Assembly (NCBI GenBank): GCA_003862195.1
Contig: QOUO01000004.1
Location: 1-64,000, forward strand
Length of the DNA stretch: 64,000 nucleotides
Source: Coriobacteriaceae bacterium
Lineage (GTDB): Bacteria > Actinomycetota > Coriobacteriia > Coriobacteriales > Atopobiaceae
Reading direction: 5' to 3'
Of the stretch, positions 7,587 through 15,135 are shown piece after piece. The notes under the pieces were generated by a model. The model did not search any database. It had not been told where the DNA came from and saw only the letters and a program-made list of their open reading frames with translations. The translations under genes and the position numbers were made by a program. Numbering within the stretch: position 1 is the stretch's first letter; the number at the start of each line of letters is the position of its first letter.

Positions 7587-7767
7587 CGGGATTCTCCTCG
7601 CGGATGTATCGCAGGGCCTCGTCCCACTGCTCGCGAAGGACCTGGTCGCGCACCTTGGTGCGACGCGACTTGGCCCACGCGTAGACGCTCTTGGGGCTCT
7701 CCCCCGCATCCAGGCGGTCGCTCACCAGGAAGAACGGGTCATCGTCGTCGAAGAAGTCGTCGGACAT
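7570..7767 (-). CDS. Small hypothetical acidic protein (65 aa)
   Basis: The frame starts with ATG at 7767 behind GAGGTG and reads MSDDFFDDDDPFFLVSDRL, then a helix-rich half ending in EENPGVDFK. The N terminus is strikingly acidic (six Asp in the first ten residues). I do not recognise a family. It is translationally coupled to the amidohydrolase gene, whose GTG start lies inside its last codons, so the two are probably made together. Confidence 0.6.
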   Translation of the reverse strand: MSDDFFDDDDPFFLVSDRLDAGESPKSVYAWAKSRRTKVRDQVLREQWDEALRYIREENPGVDFK

Positions 7768-7968
7768 GGGGCACCTCGCTGTCGCATTGGGTTGGTACGC
7801 AGGTCACACGTCCACTATAGCAATGCGCGACGCCCCCGCCCGACGCTGCAGACAGCTGACTAGGGTTTCACTGTCAGCGTGACGGAGCGCGTTGTTCGAT
7901 GACAATAACCAGCTCTTGCATTCAGCCGAAGGACCCCAAGCCTCCGCACTACGCAACGAAACCGAAAG

Positions 7969-8006
7969 ACGACTAAGCGCAGAAAACGATTTCTGCGCTT
8001 AGTCGT
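7969..8006. repeat. Perfect 17-bp hairpin
   Basis: ACGACTAAGCGCAGAAA (7969-7985) and its exact complement (7990-8006) are separated by four bases (ACGA). There is no T-run after either arm, so a standard terminator is not obvious, although it could still end transcripts from either side. Confidence 0.85.
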
Positions 8007-8145
8007 TCGGGCCAACGAAATCAAATACGGTTACCGTGCTTAAACGCACTGAAACCGTCTAACGCCCGTGACTAGCCTCGCCTCGTCATTCGGCGACGCA
8101 CAGAATCCGTTTTCTGCGCTTACTCTATTAACGGTTTCAGTGCGT
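7974..8145. repeat. Interleaved inverted repeats X and Y
   Basis: Repeat X, TAAGCGCAGAAAACG (7974-7988), has a perfect 15-bp inverted copy at 8108-8122. Repeat Y, ACGCACTGAAACCGT (8044-8058), has a perfect 15-bp inverted copy at 8131-8145. X and Y look related (TAAGCGCAGAAAACG versus TAAACGCACTGAAACCG). A third similar stretch (ACGCAACGAAACCG) lies at about 7950-7964. The whole block could fold into a large branched structure or serve as a multi-site protein target. Confidence 0.75.
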
Positions 8146-8380
8146 CTCTGCAGCTCCCCGAGCGGAGCAGCCATTCATGCCTCACAACCCCAGCCGTTCC
8201 GTGAGGCTCCGCGGACAGCCGTCTTTAGGTACCACAGCGCAGCCAAACAAGCTAGTCGCAATCGAGCGTCTACACCTGAATAGATAATGTAAAGCAACGT
8301 GTGAAATAAGCATTCCATGTGCAATATGGCATTTTTTACATTTATCTTTTTATATTTTCACATTGCCATGACATTCCCGT

Positions 8381-9394
8381 ATGTGGCAACATATCCGCAT
8401 GGAGATCGTACTTGCAGACATATCAGCACTGAGGCAGATTCGCGAGGCGCGCTGCAGCGGAAAGATGATCAGCCCACTTCCGCTGCCACCGTCAGACGAG
8501 ATGGCGACTGGGGCGAGACAGCTAGACAGGCTTAAAGCCGGAGACCTCGCAACCAGGGAATCTCCCGCGCGAATCCTCGTACCAAGCGGAACCTCACACA
8601 CCAGGTCGCAGAGAGTCGTCCAATCGGAGTGGTCCCTCCCAACGGACGAGAACGCCGTCGCCCAGCCAGACATGGTCTTCCGAGTGCGTCCCAATGTGGT
8701 CGCACTCACGCCACCGGCATGTGCCCTTTCCCTCGCAAGATCATGGCCAGTAGAGTGGCTTGCGCTCCTCCTCGACGAGCTCTGCGGCTGTTACTCGCTT
8801 ACACCAGATGGGAACGCCTTCATCGAAACCACGCCCGCTTGCAACTTGGATTCAATCCGCAAGTTCGCCCGTAAGATGTGCGGGCAGCATGGCATCAAAC
8901 GTCTTTCTACAGCAATAAAACTTGCTGGGAATGGTGCCGCATCACCCTTCGAGTCCCAAGTACACGCCTGGCTCTGTCAAAACGTTAGGCGCGGTGGTTT
9001 CGGCATTCCCCAGCCCCTCCTCAATGCCACTATCTACATCGGCAGCGGCTATGGTGGCGGCACAGCTGGCACACAGTGCCGCCCCGACCTCTATTGGCCC
9101 GACGCGCGCTTCGGTGTCGAGTGTGACGGAGCCCAGCACAACGACCCGCTTCAAAGTGAGCAAGATGCCCTACGTTCCGTTCGCCTTTCCAACGTGGGGA
9201 TTCACGAGGCGCGCATCTCGGTCAAGGCATTCCACAGCCTCAATGCAGCTTGCGACTTTGGCATGTCAGTCAGGACTGAGCTCGGCCTCCTCAACCCAGT
9301 GAACACTTCGGGCAACCCTCACCAGAGTCACTTTGAGCTCTGGAAGTCGCTCGTCCAGTCCCCCTGGGACCGCGTTCACCTTCGTCGGCCTTAG
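8381..9394 (+). CDS. DUF559-type endonuclease domain protein (AbiEi/DUF559-like architecture)
   Basis: This protein of about 337 aa ends in a Vsr-like (DUF559) nuclease fold: a Glu in SPFESQVHAWL, RPDLYWPDARFGVECDGAQHND with the conserved Asp and E-C-D-G-x-H core, and DALRSVRLSNVGI. The preceding stretch, ALSLARSWPVEWLALLLDELC, resembles the linker seen between AbiEi-like and DUF559 domains in actinobacterial proteins, but the usual N-terminal winged helix is not clear. The start is uncertain: ATG 8381 and ATG 8399 both lack a good ribosome site, and the second gives MEIVLADISALR. By eye it is less GC-rich than its neighbours, suggesting transfer. Cleavage target unknown. Confidence 0.7.
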   Translation: MWQHIRMEIVLADISALRQIREARCSGKMISPLPLPPSDEMATGARQLDRLKAGDLATRESPARILVPSGTSHTRSQRVVQSEWSLPTDENAVAQPDMVFRVRPNVVALTPPACALSLARSWPVEWLALLLDELCGCYSLTPDGNAFIETTPACNLDSIRKFARKMCGQHGIKRLSTAIKLAGNGAASPFESQVHAWLCQNVRRGGFGIPQPLLNATIYIGSGYGGGTAGTQCRPDLYWPDARFGVECDGAQHNDPLQSEQDALRSVRLSNVGIHEARISVKAFHSLNAACDFGMSVRTELGLLNPVNTSGNPHQSHFELWKSLVQSPWDRVHLRRP

Positions 9395-9411
9395 CTTCGT
9401 CGTCGTCCCAT

Positions 9412-9432
9412 ACGTTCCCCATATGGGAACGT
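9412..9432. promoter_or_regulatory. Palindrome ACGTTCCC-N5-GGGAACGT upstream of tatA
   Basis: Eight-base arms (9412-9419 and 9425-9432) flank CATAT. A near-identical element (GTTCCC, ACATAT, GGGAAC) occurs at 29944-29961 just before scrA. The shared core makes a common regulator plausible. A second operator-like site, GCGAAAGCGCTTACAT at 9459-9474, resembles the cre box of LacI/CcpA-type regulators and lies 39 bases before the tatA start. Confidence 0.45.
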
Positions 9433-9512
9433 CATCTAACTTGTATTTTTCATATCGTGCGAAAGCGCTTACATTCAAGTGCAAAAGCAACGCCAACCAC
9501 AGGAGGCTTCGT

Positions 9513-9824
9513 ATGATTCTCGGAATGGGCGCGCCCGAACTCATCCTCATCGTTCTTGTCTGCGTCGTGCTGTTTGGGCCCAAGAACCTGCCCAAGCTTG
9601 GCACGGCCCTCGGCCAGACGGTCAAGAACGTCCGCGAGGGCATGGAGGAGACGCCGGACGAGAAGGACGATGCCACGTCGCAGGCAACCGCAAGCCAGGA
9701 CGCAGCCGCCACGTCCGCCGATTCCGACGCTGACGCCGCGACCAAGACCTGCCCCAACTGCGGCGCCACGCTCGCGGCCGATGCCGCGTTCTGCTCCCAC
9801 TGCGGCCACAAGCTCGAGGCCTAG
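9513..9824 (+). CDS. tatA: TatA-family translocase subunit with a C-terminal zinc ribbon
   Basis: This 103-aa protein starts at ATG 9513 with an AGGAGG site six bases upstream. Residues 1-45 are a TatA/TatE module: a short N-terminal membrane helix (APELILIVLVCVVLFGPKNLPKLG) with the FGP hinge and the amphipathic helix GTALGQTVKNVREGM. An Asp/Ala-rich linker follows, and the last 22 residues form a zinc ribbon, CPNCGATLAADAAFCSHCGHKL. TatA oligomerises for twin-arginine export. A zinc ribbon on TatA is not part of the usual family plan, so the ribbon may recruit a partner. No tatC or tatB is in the window. Confidence 0.85.
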   Translation: MILGMGAPELILIVLVCVVLFGPKNLPKLGTALGQTVKNVREGMEETPDEKDDATSQATASQDAAATSADSDADAATKTCPNCGATLAADAAFCSHCGHKLEA

Positions 9825-9889
9825 CCAGCACCGCCGGCAGCCCGTCGGCAGCCCCGCCAACCAGCGGCAACAACCAGCCCTCCAAACAA

Positions 9890-9925
9890 GCGCCCGCCCG
9901 GACATCACCTCGTCCGGGCGGGCGC
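9890..9925. terminator. Bidirectional terminator between tatA and the LysR gene
   Basis: A perfect 14-bp GC-rich stem, GCGCCCGCCCGGAC (9890-9903) with 9912-9925, closes an eight-base loop between two converging genes. Confidence 0.85.
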
Positions 9926-9991
9926 CTCGCTATCTAGATTCGCACCAGCGGCCGCAGCCAGCACTCGCGCGCCCCGCCGCGGCCGCGGGCC

Positions 9992-10882
9992 CTACTCCTG
10001 CTCTTCTCCCGCGTATGCCGCGTCGAACATGTCCACAAACCGCTGCGCCAGCGGAGAAAGCTCCCGGTCCTCCGGCCACACCACGGCCATGCGGGTCGTC
10101 AGGGCGTCCTCCTCCACGCGCTTCACGGTGGCGGACCCCAGGTTCACCAAGGACAGGAAGGATTCCGGCACCAGTCCGATGCCAAACCCCTTGGCCGACC
10201 ACACGCAGGTCGTGCGCGCGTCGTCGTTTACGCAGGCCACAAGCTCGTGCAGCCCCTGGCCGTCAAACAGGCTCTGCAGCAGCTTCTCAAAGCGCCGGTA
10301 GATCACCAGCGGCTTGCCGCTCAGCTCGGACAGGCTCACCACGCCGTCGCGCGCGCCGCACGCCATGTTGGGCGGGATGATGGCCGCCATGGGCTCGGGC
10401 TTGGCATAGTGGCAGGTCAGGCCCTCGGTCGCAAACGGCGTGCGGACCACGCCCAGCTCCACCACGCGGCGGCGCAGCATCTCCAGCACCTCGTACGTGT
10501 TGCCCTCGCGAAGGTCCAGGCTCAGCTTGGGGTAGTCGTCTACCAGCGGAAGCATCTCGCGGTTGGGCACCTGCCCGCCGGACGAGCTGATGATCCCCAC
10601 CAGCAGCGTCCCCTCGCGTCCCAGGCCCACGTCGGAAACCTCGCGCGCGGTCGAGCTGCACAGCCCCAGGATCGTGGTCGCCCTGGAGTACAGCACGCGC
10701 CCCGCGTCCGTGAGGTCCACGCCGCGCGGCCGGCGCACAAACAGCTTCACGCCCAGCTCGCGCTCGAGCGCGGCCACCTCGTGCGAGAGCGGTGGCTGCG
10801 TGATGTGCAGGCGCTTTGCCGCGGCAGTTATCTTGCGCTCCTCTGCCACGGCCACAAAGTACTCCAGTTGCCTCAGGTTCAC
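9992..10882 (-). CDS. LysR family transcriptional regulator
   Basis: This 296-aa protein begins VNLRQLEYFVAVAEERKITAAAKRL, the classical LysR helix-turn-helix (residues 1-60), followed by the two-lobed effector-binding domain. The GTG at 10882 is chosen because GGGAGG lies six bases upstream; the frame continues nine codons further without a ribosome site. LysR genes are usually divergent from their target, but here the neighbour upstream is the ClpX-like gene on the same strand and the downstream neighbour is convergent, so the target is unknown. A TATGAT box lies about 35 bases upstream of the start. Confidence 0.9.
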   Translation of the reverse strand: MNLRQLEYFVAVAEERKITAAAKRLHITQPPLSHEVAALERELGVKLFVRRPRGVDLTDAGRVLYSRATTILGLCSSTAREVSDVGLGREGTLLVGIISSSGGQVPNREMLPLVDDYPKLSLDLREGNTYEVLEMLRRRVVELGVVRTPFATEGLTCHYAKPEPMAAIIPPNMACGARDGVVSLSELSGKPLVIYRRFEKLLQSLFDGQGLHELVACVNDDARTTCVWSAKGFGIGLVPESFLSLVNLGSATVKRVEEDALTTRMAVVWPEDRELSPLAQRFVDMFDAAYAGEEQE

Positions 10883-10932
10883 GGGTGCCTCCCAGCTCCG
10901 GGGCCACATCGTGCCCCATCATACACGGCGGG

Positions 10933-10949
10933 GAGAAGAACGTGCCCCC
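10933..10949. repeat. 17-bp repeat GAGAAGAACGTGCCCCC, first copy
   Basis: The same 17 bases recur at 12855-12871. This copy lies 51 bases before the LysR start and the other 85 bases before the ClpX-like gene start. It contains the window-wide GAGAAGNAC motif but extends well beyond it. Confidence 0.8.
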
Positions 10950-10994
10950 ATGCCAGCCACTTTTCACAACGGGCAACCTCGCGCTTACCTGCAG

Positions 10995-12770
10995 CTAAAA
11001 GATCAGCGGCGCGCCGCCGAAGCCCTCCTTGTCCACGGCGTCCGCCACCGCGTTGATGTCCGCGCGCAGCCACGCCGCCTCGCGGTCAGATTCTGCCGCA
11101 TCCTCCGCGCGGGCCTCCGCCAGCCGAGCCGCCTCCGCGCGAACCTCCCGCGGAAGCTCCAGGTAGCGGCGGTAGCAGCTCAGCGCGCGCACGGCGTCGC
11201 AGCTGCAGTATGCGGGGTCGGAGCACGCGCGCTCCTCCAGGCCGCGCAGTCCGCACGCCTCCACGCGCCCAAAGAAGAACGTGTCCAGGTACGTCCACCC
11301 GTCGCGCATGTGGATGCCCGCAAAGCGCAGCAGCGCGCACACGTTGCCCAGCGTCTGCTTCATGTCCGGGTCGCGGTTCACGGCCAGGTAGCCGATCACG
11401 GCCTCAAGCAGCAGCTCAGCGCCGGTAACGCTGCGAGTGTCGCGCACGCGCCAGCGCTGGTAGTGCGCCAGGCGGCGCGCCAGAAGCTCGCGGCCCTCGG
11501 GGGTCGCCGCAGCCTCGCTCCAGCGCGCGCCGGCAACGGCCCCGTCCACAGCGGATATAAGCCGCTCGTTGGGCTCAAAGCGGCTCGTCCCCGCGGGCAA
11601 CCCGTCCGCGTCAGAGCCACCGTCCGCAGCGTCGTCCTCAGCGCAGGCCGCCTCGTCCTTCTCCCCCGCCGCGTCCTCGTCAAAGTCAAACGCAAGGCAG
11701 AGCTTCCCGTCGTCGCCCACGTCCAGCGTCGCACGGTTCACGTCCGCATCGGCGTGCAGGCGCACCGTGGCCTCGGCCTCAAAGTGGTTGGTAATCTGGT
11801 CGATGCGGCGCGCGCCCAGGCCGCTCGCGTGGGCCTCGCGGGCGATCTTCCCGGCGGCAGCATCCGTTATCGCAAACTCACGGCCAGCACCCAGAAGGTT
11901 GCTCACGCGACGCTCCAGGCTGCGCTCGGAGCCCTTCACGATCCGCCGCAGGCTCTCGCAAGAGAGCGAGGGCACGCACACCACGGCGCCAAAGCGACCC
12001 ACAAACTCGGGCATGAAGCCCCAGCTCACCAGGTCCTGCAGGTTCATGCGAGAGCGCAGCTCGTCGGGGGTCAGGAGCCCCGGAGCGACCTTGTCGCCGT
12101 CCCCGGCAACCGCGAGGCCGCCCGCAAGCAGGCGCTTGCGCACAATGTCCTCTATCCCCATGAAGGCACCCGCAAACACGTTCAGCACGCGGCCCGCGTC
12201 GAGCGTCACCTCGTGCTGGCCCTGGGCCTCGGGCGCAAGCTCCAGGCGCCCGCCGTCCAGAAGCTTCAAGAAGTTGCCCTGGCTGTCAAAGCTCCGGCCG
12301 CCCTCGCGCGTCTTGCGGACCAGCTTGTCGGCCTCGTCCCAAAACGCCAGCACGGGCCTGCCGTCGCCCCTGCCCATCACGCCGGCAACGCGACGCAGCT
12401 CGCTGCTCACGGAGTCGCCAACCCAACCGGCGCCGGTGATGCCGCTGCAGTCGATGCTCACGAGCTCCAGCCCCATCACCTTTGCAACCACCTTCATGAT
12501 GAAGCTCTTGCCGCTCGCCGTGCTGCCGCTCAGCATGAAGGCGCAGGCACGCGGAAGGTCAAGGTCGTCCACGCCACGGGCGCGCATCTCCATGCGCTGC
12601 AGGCACGAGTACGTCAGCCCCACGACCTCCTCGAGCACGGCGTCCTGGCCCACCACGTAGCGCTTGCACTCGCGCACGACCTCGTCGCGCGGCCGCGCCA
12701 GCATGCGCTCGATCGCCTCCACGGAACCGCCCGCGTCCGTCCCGAAACCACTCGCTCGCACGTCCGACAT
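10995..12770 (-). CDS. ClpX-like AAA+ ATPase with an unrecognised C-terminal domain
   Basis: This 591-aa protein carries a ClpX-type ATPase at residues 36-345: KRYVVGQDAV, Walker A GSTASGKS (82-89), pore loop GWVG (115-118) in place of GYVG, Walker B VLAFWDEADKL (140-150), GAFMGIEDIVRKR (201-213), arginine finger PEFVGR (254-259) and sensor 2 GLGARR (317-322). It lacks the N-terminal zinc-binding domain of ClpX. The IGF loop for ClpP docking is also absent (LAG follows RKRL). An acidic linker (about 360-390) leads to a 200-aa C-terminal region I do not recognise. The start at 12770 is supported by GGGAGG eight bases upstream. It is probably a ClpP-independent unfoldase; its position after a restriction-modification cluster suggests a defence or restriction-control role, which is inference. 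Confidence 0.8.
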   Translation of the reverse strand: MSDVRASGFGTDAGGSVEAIERMLARPRDEVVRECKRYVVGQDAVLEEVVGLTYSCLQRMEMRARGVDDLDLPRACAFMLSGSTASGKSFIMKVVAKVMGLELVSIDCSGITGAGWVGDSVSSELRRVAGVMGRGDGRPVLAFWDEADKLVRKTREGGRSFDSQGNFLKLLDGGRLELAPEAQGQHEVTLDAGRVLNVFAGAFMGIEDIVRKRLLAGGLAVAGDGDKVAPGLLTPDELRSRMNLQDLVSWGFMPEFVGRFGAVVCVPSLSCESLRRIVKGSERSLERRVSNLLGAGREFAITDAAAGKIAREAHASGLGARRIDQITNHFEAEATVRLHADADVNRATLDVGDDGKLCLAFDFDEDAAGEKDEAACAEDDAADGGSDADGLPAGTSRFEPNERLISAVDGAVAGARWSEAAATPEGRELLARRLAHYQRWRVRDTRSVTGAELLLEAVIGYLAVNRDPDMKQTLGNVCALLRFAGIHMRDGWTYLDTFFFGRVEACGLRGLEERACSDPAYCSCDAVRALSCYRRYLELPREVRAEAARLAEARAEDAAESDREAAWLRADINAVADAVDKEGFGGAPLIF

Positions 12771-12854
12771 ACCAAGGCCTCCCAGCTTGGCGCAATCGCG
12801 CCACCCACACACGATTATGCCCCGCTCCGGCGCCACCAACCATCCCGTCCGGGC

Positions 12855-12871
12855 GAGAAGAACGTGCCCCC
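12855..12871. repeat. 17-bp repeat GAGAAGAACGTGCCCCC, second copy
   Basis: Exact second copy of the element at 10933-10949, located in the 132-bp gap between the HNH gene and the ClpX-like gene. Confidence 0.8.
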
Positions 12872-12902
12872 TCTGCCGCAGACAACTGCCAGACAGAAGG
12901 TT

Positions 12903-13661
12903 CTACCGCTGGAAGATCACGTCGTTGTGGTACTCGATAAAGTCGCGGCGAGGCTTCATGCGCGTGGGAAGCCGCATCTCTTGCTTGTCAAAGCCCCACA
13001 GCCACTCGCTGCGCGGCCCATCCTTGGGAACCTTAGGCGAGACGCGTATGCGCATGTTCTCGTCAATCGTCATGAGCCCCTGGTCAAAGGCCCTGTCGTG
13101 CAGCGCATTCAGAAGCAGCCCGTTATCGGGCGAGACCTTCTCCCTCGCATCTGATGCAGCCCACGGTTTTATGTGGCTTGCAACAAGAAGCTTGTCCATC
13201 CCCATGCCTGTAAAGCAGCAGTGGTGGTCGTAGTTCTCCATCAGGGAATTCCTAAAGTAGCTCTGGTTCACGCGAACAGTCGCTTCGACAATTCTGTCGT
13301 GACCCTCGGGCTCTGGCATGAACAGGTAGCTTACGCTTTCACCTTTGTTGTTGATGCCGCCCATTCTTGCGTCAAGCTGCGAGACTGCCTCGAACATCAA
13401 GTCGTTTCCACGCGCATCGTACTCAACCCAGATGTCAGCGTCGAAATGACTGCCATTTTTCAGTCCGACCCCCTTTCGCATGGGGTCGTGCGCCTTAAGA
13501 TTTGCCAGCTTCAGGCTCACCGACGAGGGAGACCGTCCCAATGCATCCGCCAGCGCGATAACATCCTTGTTCGTCTTGACCTGCTGGTTCGACGGCAGGC
13601 AGAAGTACAGGGCAAACGCGGCAAGCGTCTCCTCCCTGCTCCACTTCTCCCCAGCAGACAT
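12903..13661 (-). CDS. HNH endonuclease
   Basis: This 252-aa protein has a charged N-terminal region with NKDVIALADALGRSPSSVSLKLANL, which looks like a helix-turn-helix, and a C-terminal HNH-2 nuclease: DHHCCFTGM, LVASHIKPWAASDAREKVSPDNGLLLNALHDRAFDQGLMTID. The Ser-His-Ile, Asn-Gly-Leu and His-Asp-Arg-Ala-Phe-Asp positions are those of putative restriction endonucleases of this family. Its start at 13661 is 99 bases after the methyltransferase stop on the same strand. It may be a third component of the adjacent Sau3AI-type system or a separate nuclease, possibly targeting modified DNA; the sequence does not decide. Confidence 0.85.
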   Translation of the reverse strand: MSAGEKWSREETLAAFALYFCLPSNQQVKTNKDVIALADALGRSPSSVSLKLANLKAHDPMRKGVGLKNGSHFDADIWVEYDARGNDLMFEAVSQLDARMGGINNKGESVSYLFMPEPEGHDRIVEATVRVNQSYFRNSLMENYDHHCCFTGMGMDKLLVASHIKPWAASDAREKVSPDNGLLLNALHDRAFDQGLMTIDENMRIRVSPKVPKDGPRSEWLWGFDKQEMRLPTRMKPRRDFIEYHNDVIFQR

Positions 13662-13760
13662 ACAGCACCTCCCGCTTCATCACCCGTCCAGGCTAGACGC
13701 GGGAGGTGCATTCGTTTCCAATGATCCGGCGAGAAGTACGGCAACCCTTGGTAGCCGGTC

Positions 13761-15041
13761 CTACTCCACTTCCTTGGCAATCTCCTTGCCGATGCGATAC
13801 GGAATACCAGTCACGAGCGCGTTGCCCATGCAGAACGCCCGATGACCATCCGTCATGCCCGTATCGGTCCATCCCTTGGGGAAGCATTGTAGCTGATCGA
13901 GCTCGTCGGGAACGAGCCTGCGCATCCTACCGTCTTCGCACTTGATGATGTGCTTGAAGCGCGACGGACCTGAACCGCCCTCGCCCGTGAGAATGGTTCG
14001 CGAAGGATTCTCTGGCAGATCGGGGTATGCCATTGATCCCTCCGAGTACGTGTACTCGAATCCAGTCTTCTTGTTCACGCGCTTCTCGCGCTTTGCGCCC
14101 TTGAGATACTTCCACCTGGGAAGCTGCTCCTCAGGCACGAAGAACTGCTCAGGCACCTCGGTCTCTGGCACGAGCACGTCACCCAGGCAGCCAAGCTTGC
14201 CCTCATAGGTTTCCCGCACGTCACAGGTGAGGACCTTCCTCCCCACCATCACGCCACGGTCGTGGAACGGAGACCTCTTGAGCCTTTCCTCATTGAAGTG
14301 AAGAGTGGTCTCATACGGATCATCCGGTATCGCAACCTCGTACGTCTCTTCCTGCGTTGCGATGGGGAATGCCCTCGCAATCACGCCATTGAAGAGCCTG
14401 CCCTCGACATCCCAGTCCGCCTCGCGCTCAGCAAATATGTAAACGCGCTTCCTCCTCTGCGGGAAGCCATACGCGCCGGAGTTGATGACCTGCCACTCCA
14501 CCGAGTAGCCCAGCGTAGCAAGACAGCTGAGGATGATTGCGAAGTCGCGCCCACGCTGAGATGCGGGTGACTTTAACAACCTATCGACGTTCTCGAACAG
14601 GCAATACTGTGCGTTGTCATGCGACTTGGAGAGCTGAATCTGCAGGAAGCGATAGATGTCCCACCAAAGGACACCCTTCTTCCCTTCAATACCGCCCGCC
14701 TGGCTCAGCGGCCGTGCGACGCTGTAGTCTTGGCACGGAAAGCCTCCCACAACCATGCGGACCGAAGGGACATCACGCTTCCCCTCGTCAACTTCATTAA
14801 GAACTTTATTAATATCCTCGTTCACGATGGAACCAGCACCAAAGCGTTCCTCATAGCACCTTGCAGCGAACTGCTTGGTCGCGGTTCCTGGTGGCTCCCA
14901 GTTGTTTGCCCATATTGTCTTGAAGGGGCCAGAAGCGGGCATGTCAAACTCGGGATGCTCGTCGCTGTGGTAGCCATCGAGCCCCAGTCTGAAACCGCCG
15001 ACCCCCGCAAAGAGCTCGGCAATCGTAATCTCTTCGGACAC
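13761..15041 (-). CDS. DNA (cytosine-5-)-methyltransferase
   Basis: This 426-aa enzyme shows the ordered C5-methyltransferase motifs: I AELFAGVGGFRLGLDG (residues 9-23), IV GGFPCQDYS with catalytic Cys103, VI ENV at 150, VIII QRRKRVYIFA and a C-terminal CMGNALVTGIPYRIG (motifs IX-X). The start codon is GTG at 15041 with GGAG six bases upstream. The gene lies 94 bases after the Sau3AI/MutH-type restriction gene, so it most likely methylates the same site, GATC at the cytosine, as M.Sau3AI does. Two GATC sites sit directly upstream in its promoter region. Confidence 0.93.
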   Translation of the reverse strand: MSEEITIAELFAGVGGFRLGLDGYHSDEHPEFDMPASGPFKTIWANNWEPPGTATKQFAARCYEERFGAGSIVNEDINKVLNEVDEGKRDVPSVRMVVGGFPCQDYSVARPLSQAGGIEGKKGVLWWDIYRFLQIQLSKSHDNAQYCLFENVDRLLKSPASQRGRDFAIILSCLATLGYSVEWQVINSGAYGFPQRRKRVYIFAEREADWDVEGRLFNGVIARAFPIATQEETYEVAIPDDPYETTLHFNEERLKRSPFHDRGVMVGRKVLTCDVRETYEGKLGCLGDVLVPETEVPEQFFVPEEQLPRWKYLKGAKREKRVNKKTGFEYTYSEGSMAYPDLPENPSRTILTGEGGSGPSRFKHIIKCEDGRMRRLVPDELDQLQCFPKGWTDTGMTDGHRAFCMGNALVTGIPYRIGKEIAKEVE

Positions 15042-15075
15042 GTTTCTCCAATCGCTGCTGTGTCCAATAATGCGG

Positions 15076-15093
15076 GATCAATCTTAACCGATC
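15076..15093. promoter_or_regulatory. Paired GATC sites upstream of the methyltransferase gene
   Basis: GATC occurs at 15076-15079 and 15090-15093, both within 35-52 bases before the methyltransferase start. If the system recognises GATC, methylation of these sites could report methylation level back to transcription of the gene. This is an inference from position. Confidence 0.3.
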
Positions 15094-15135
15094 GACAGGA
15101 CATTTGATAGCGACCAGCACCGCCATCTTGGCTCG

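Larger units (their letters stand above)
7768..8380. other. Long intergenic region holding nested inverted repeats
   Basis: About 610 bases without a credible gene. The centre (7950-8145) carries several inverted repeats, described separately. From about 8280 to 8380 the DNA becomes very AT-rich, with TTTTTACATTTATC and TTTTTATATTTTCACATT, and is likely to hold the promoter of the nuclease gene that follows. Confidence 0.5.
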
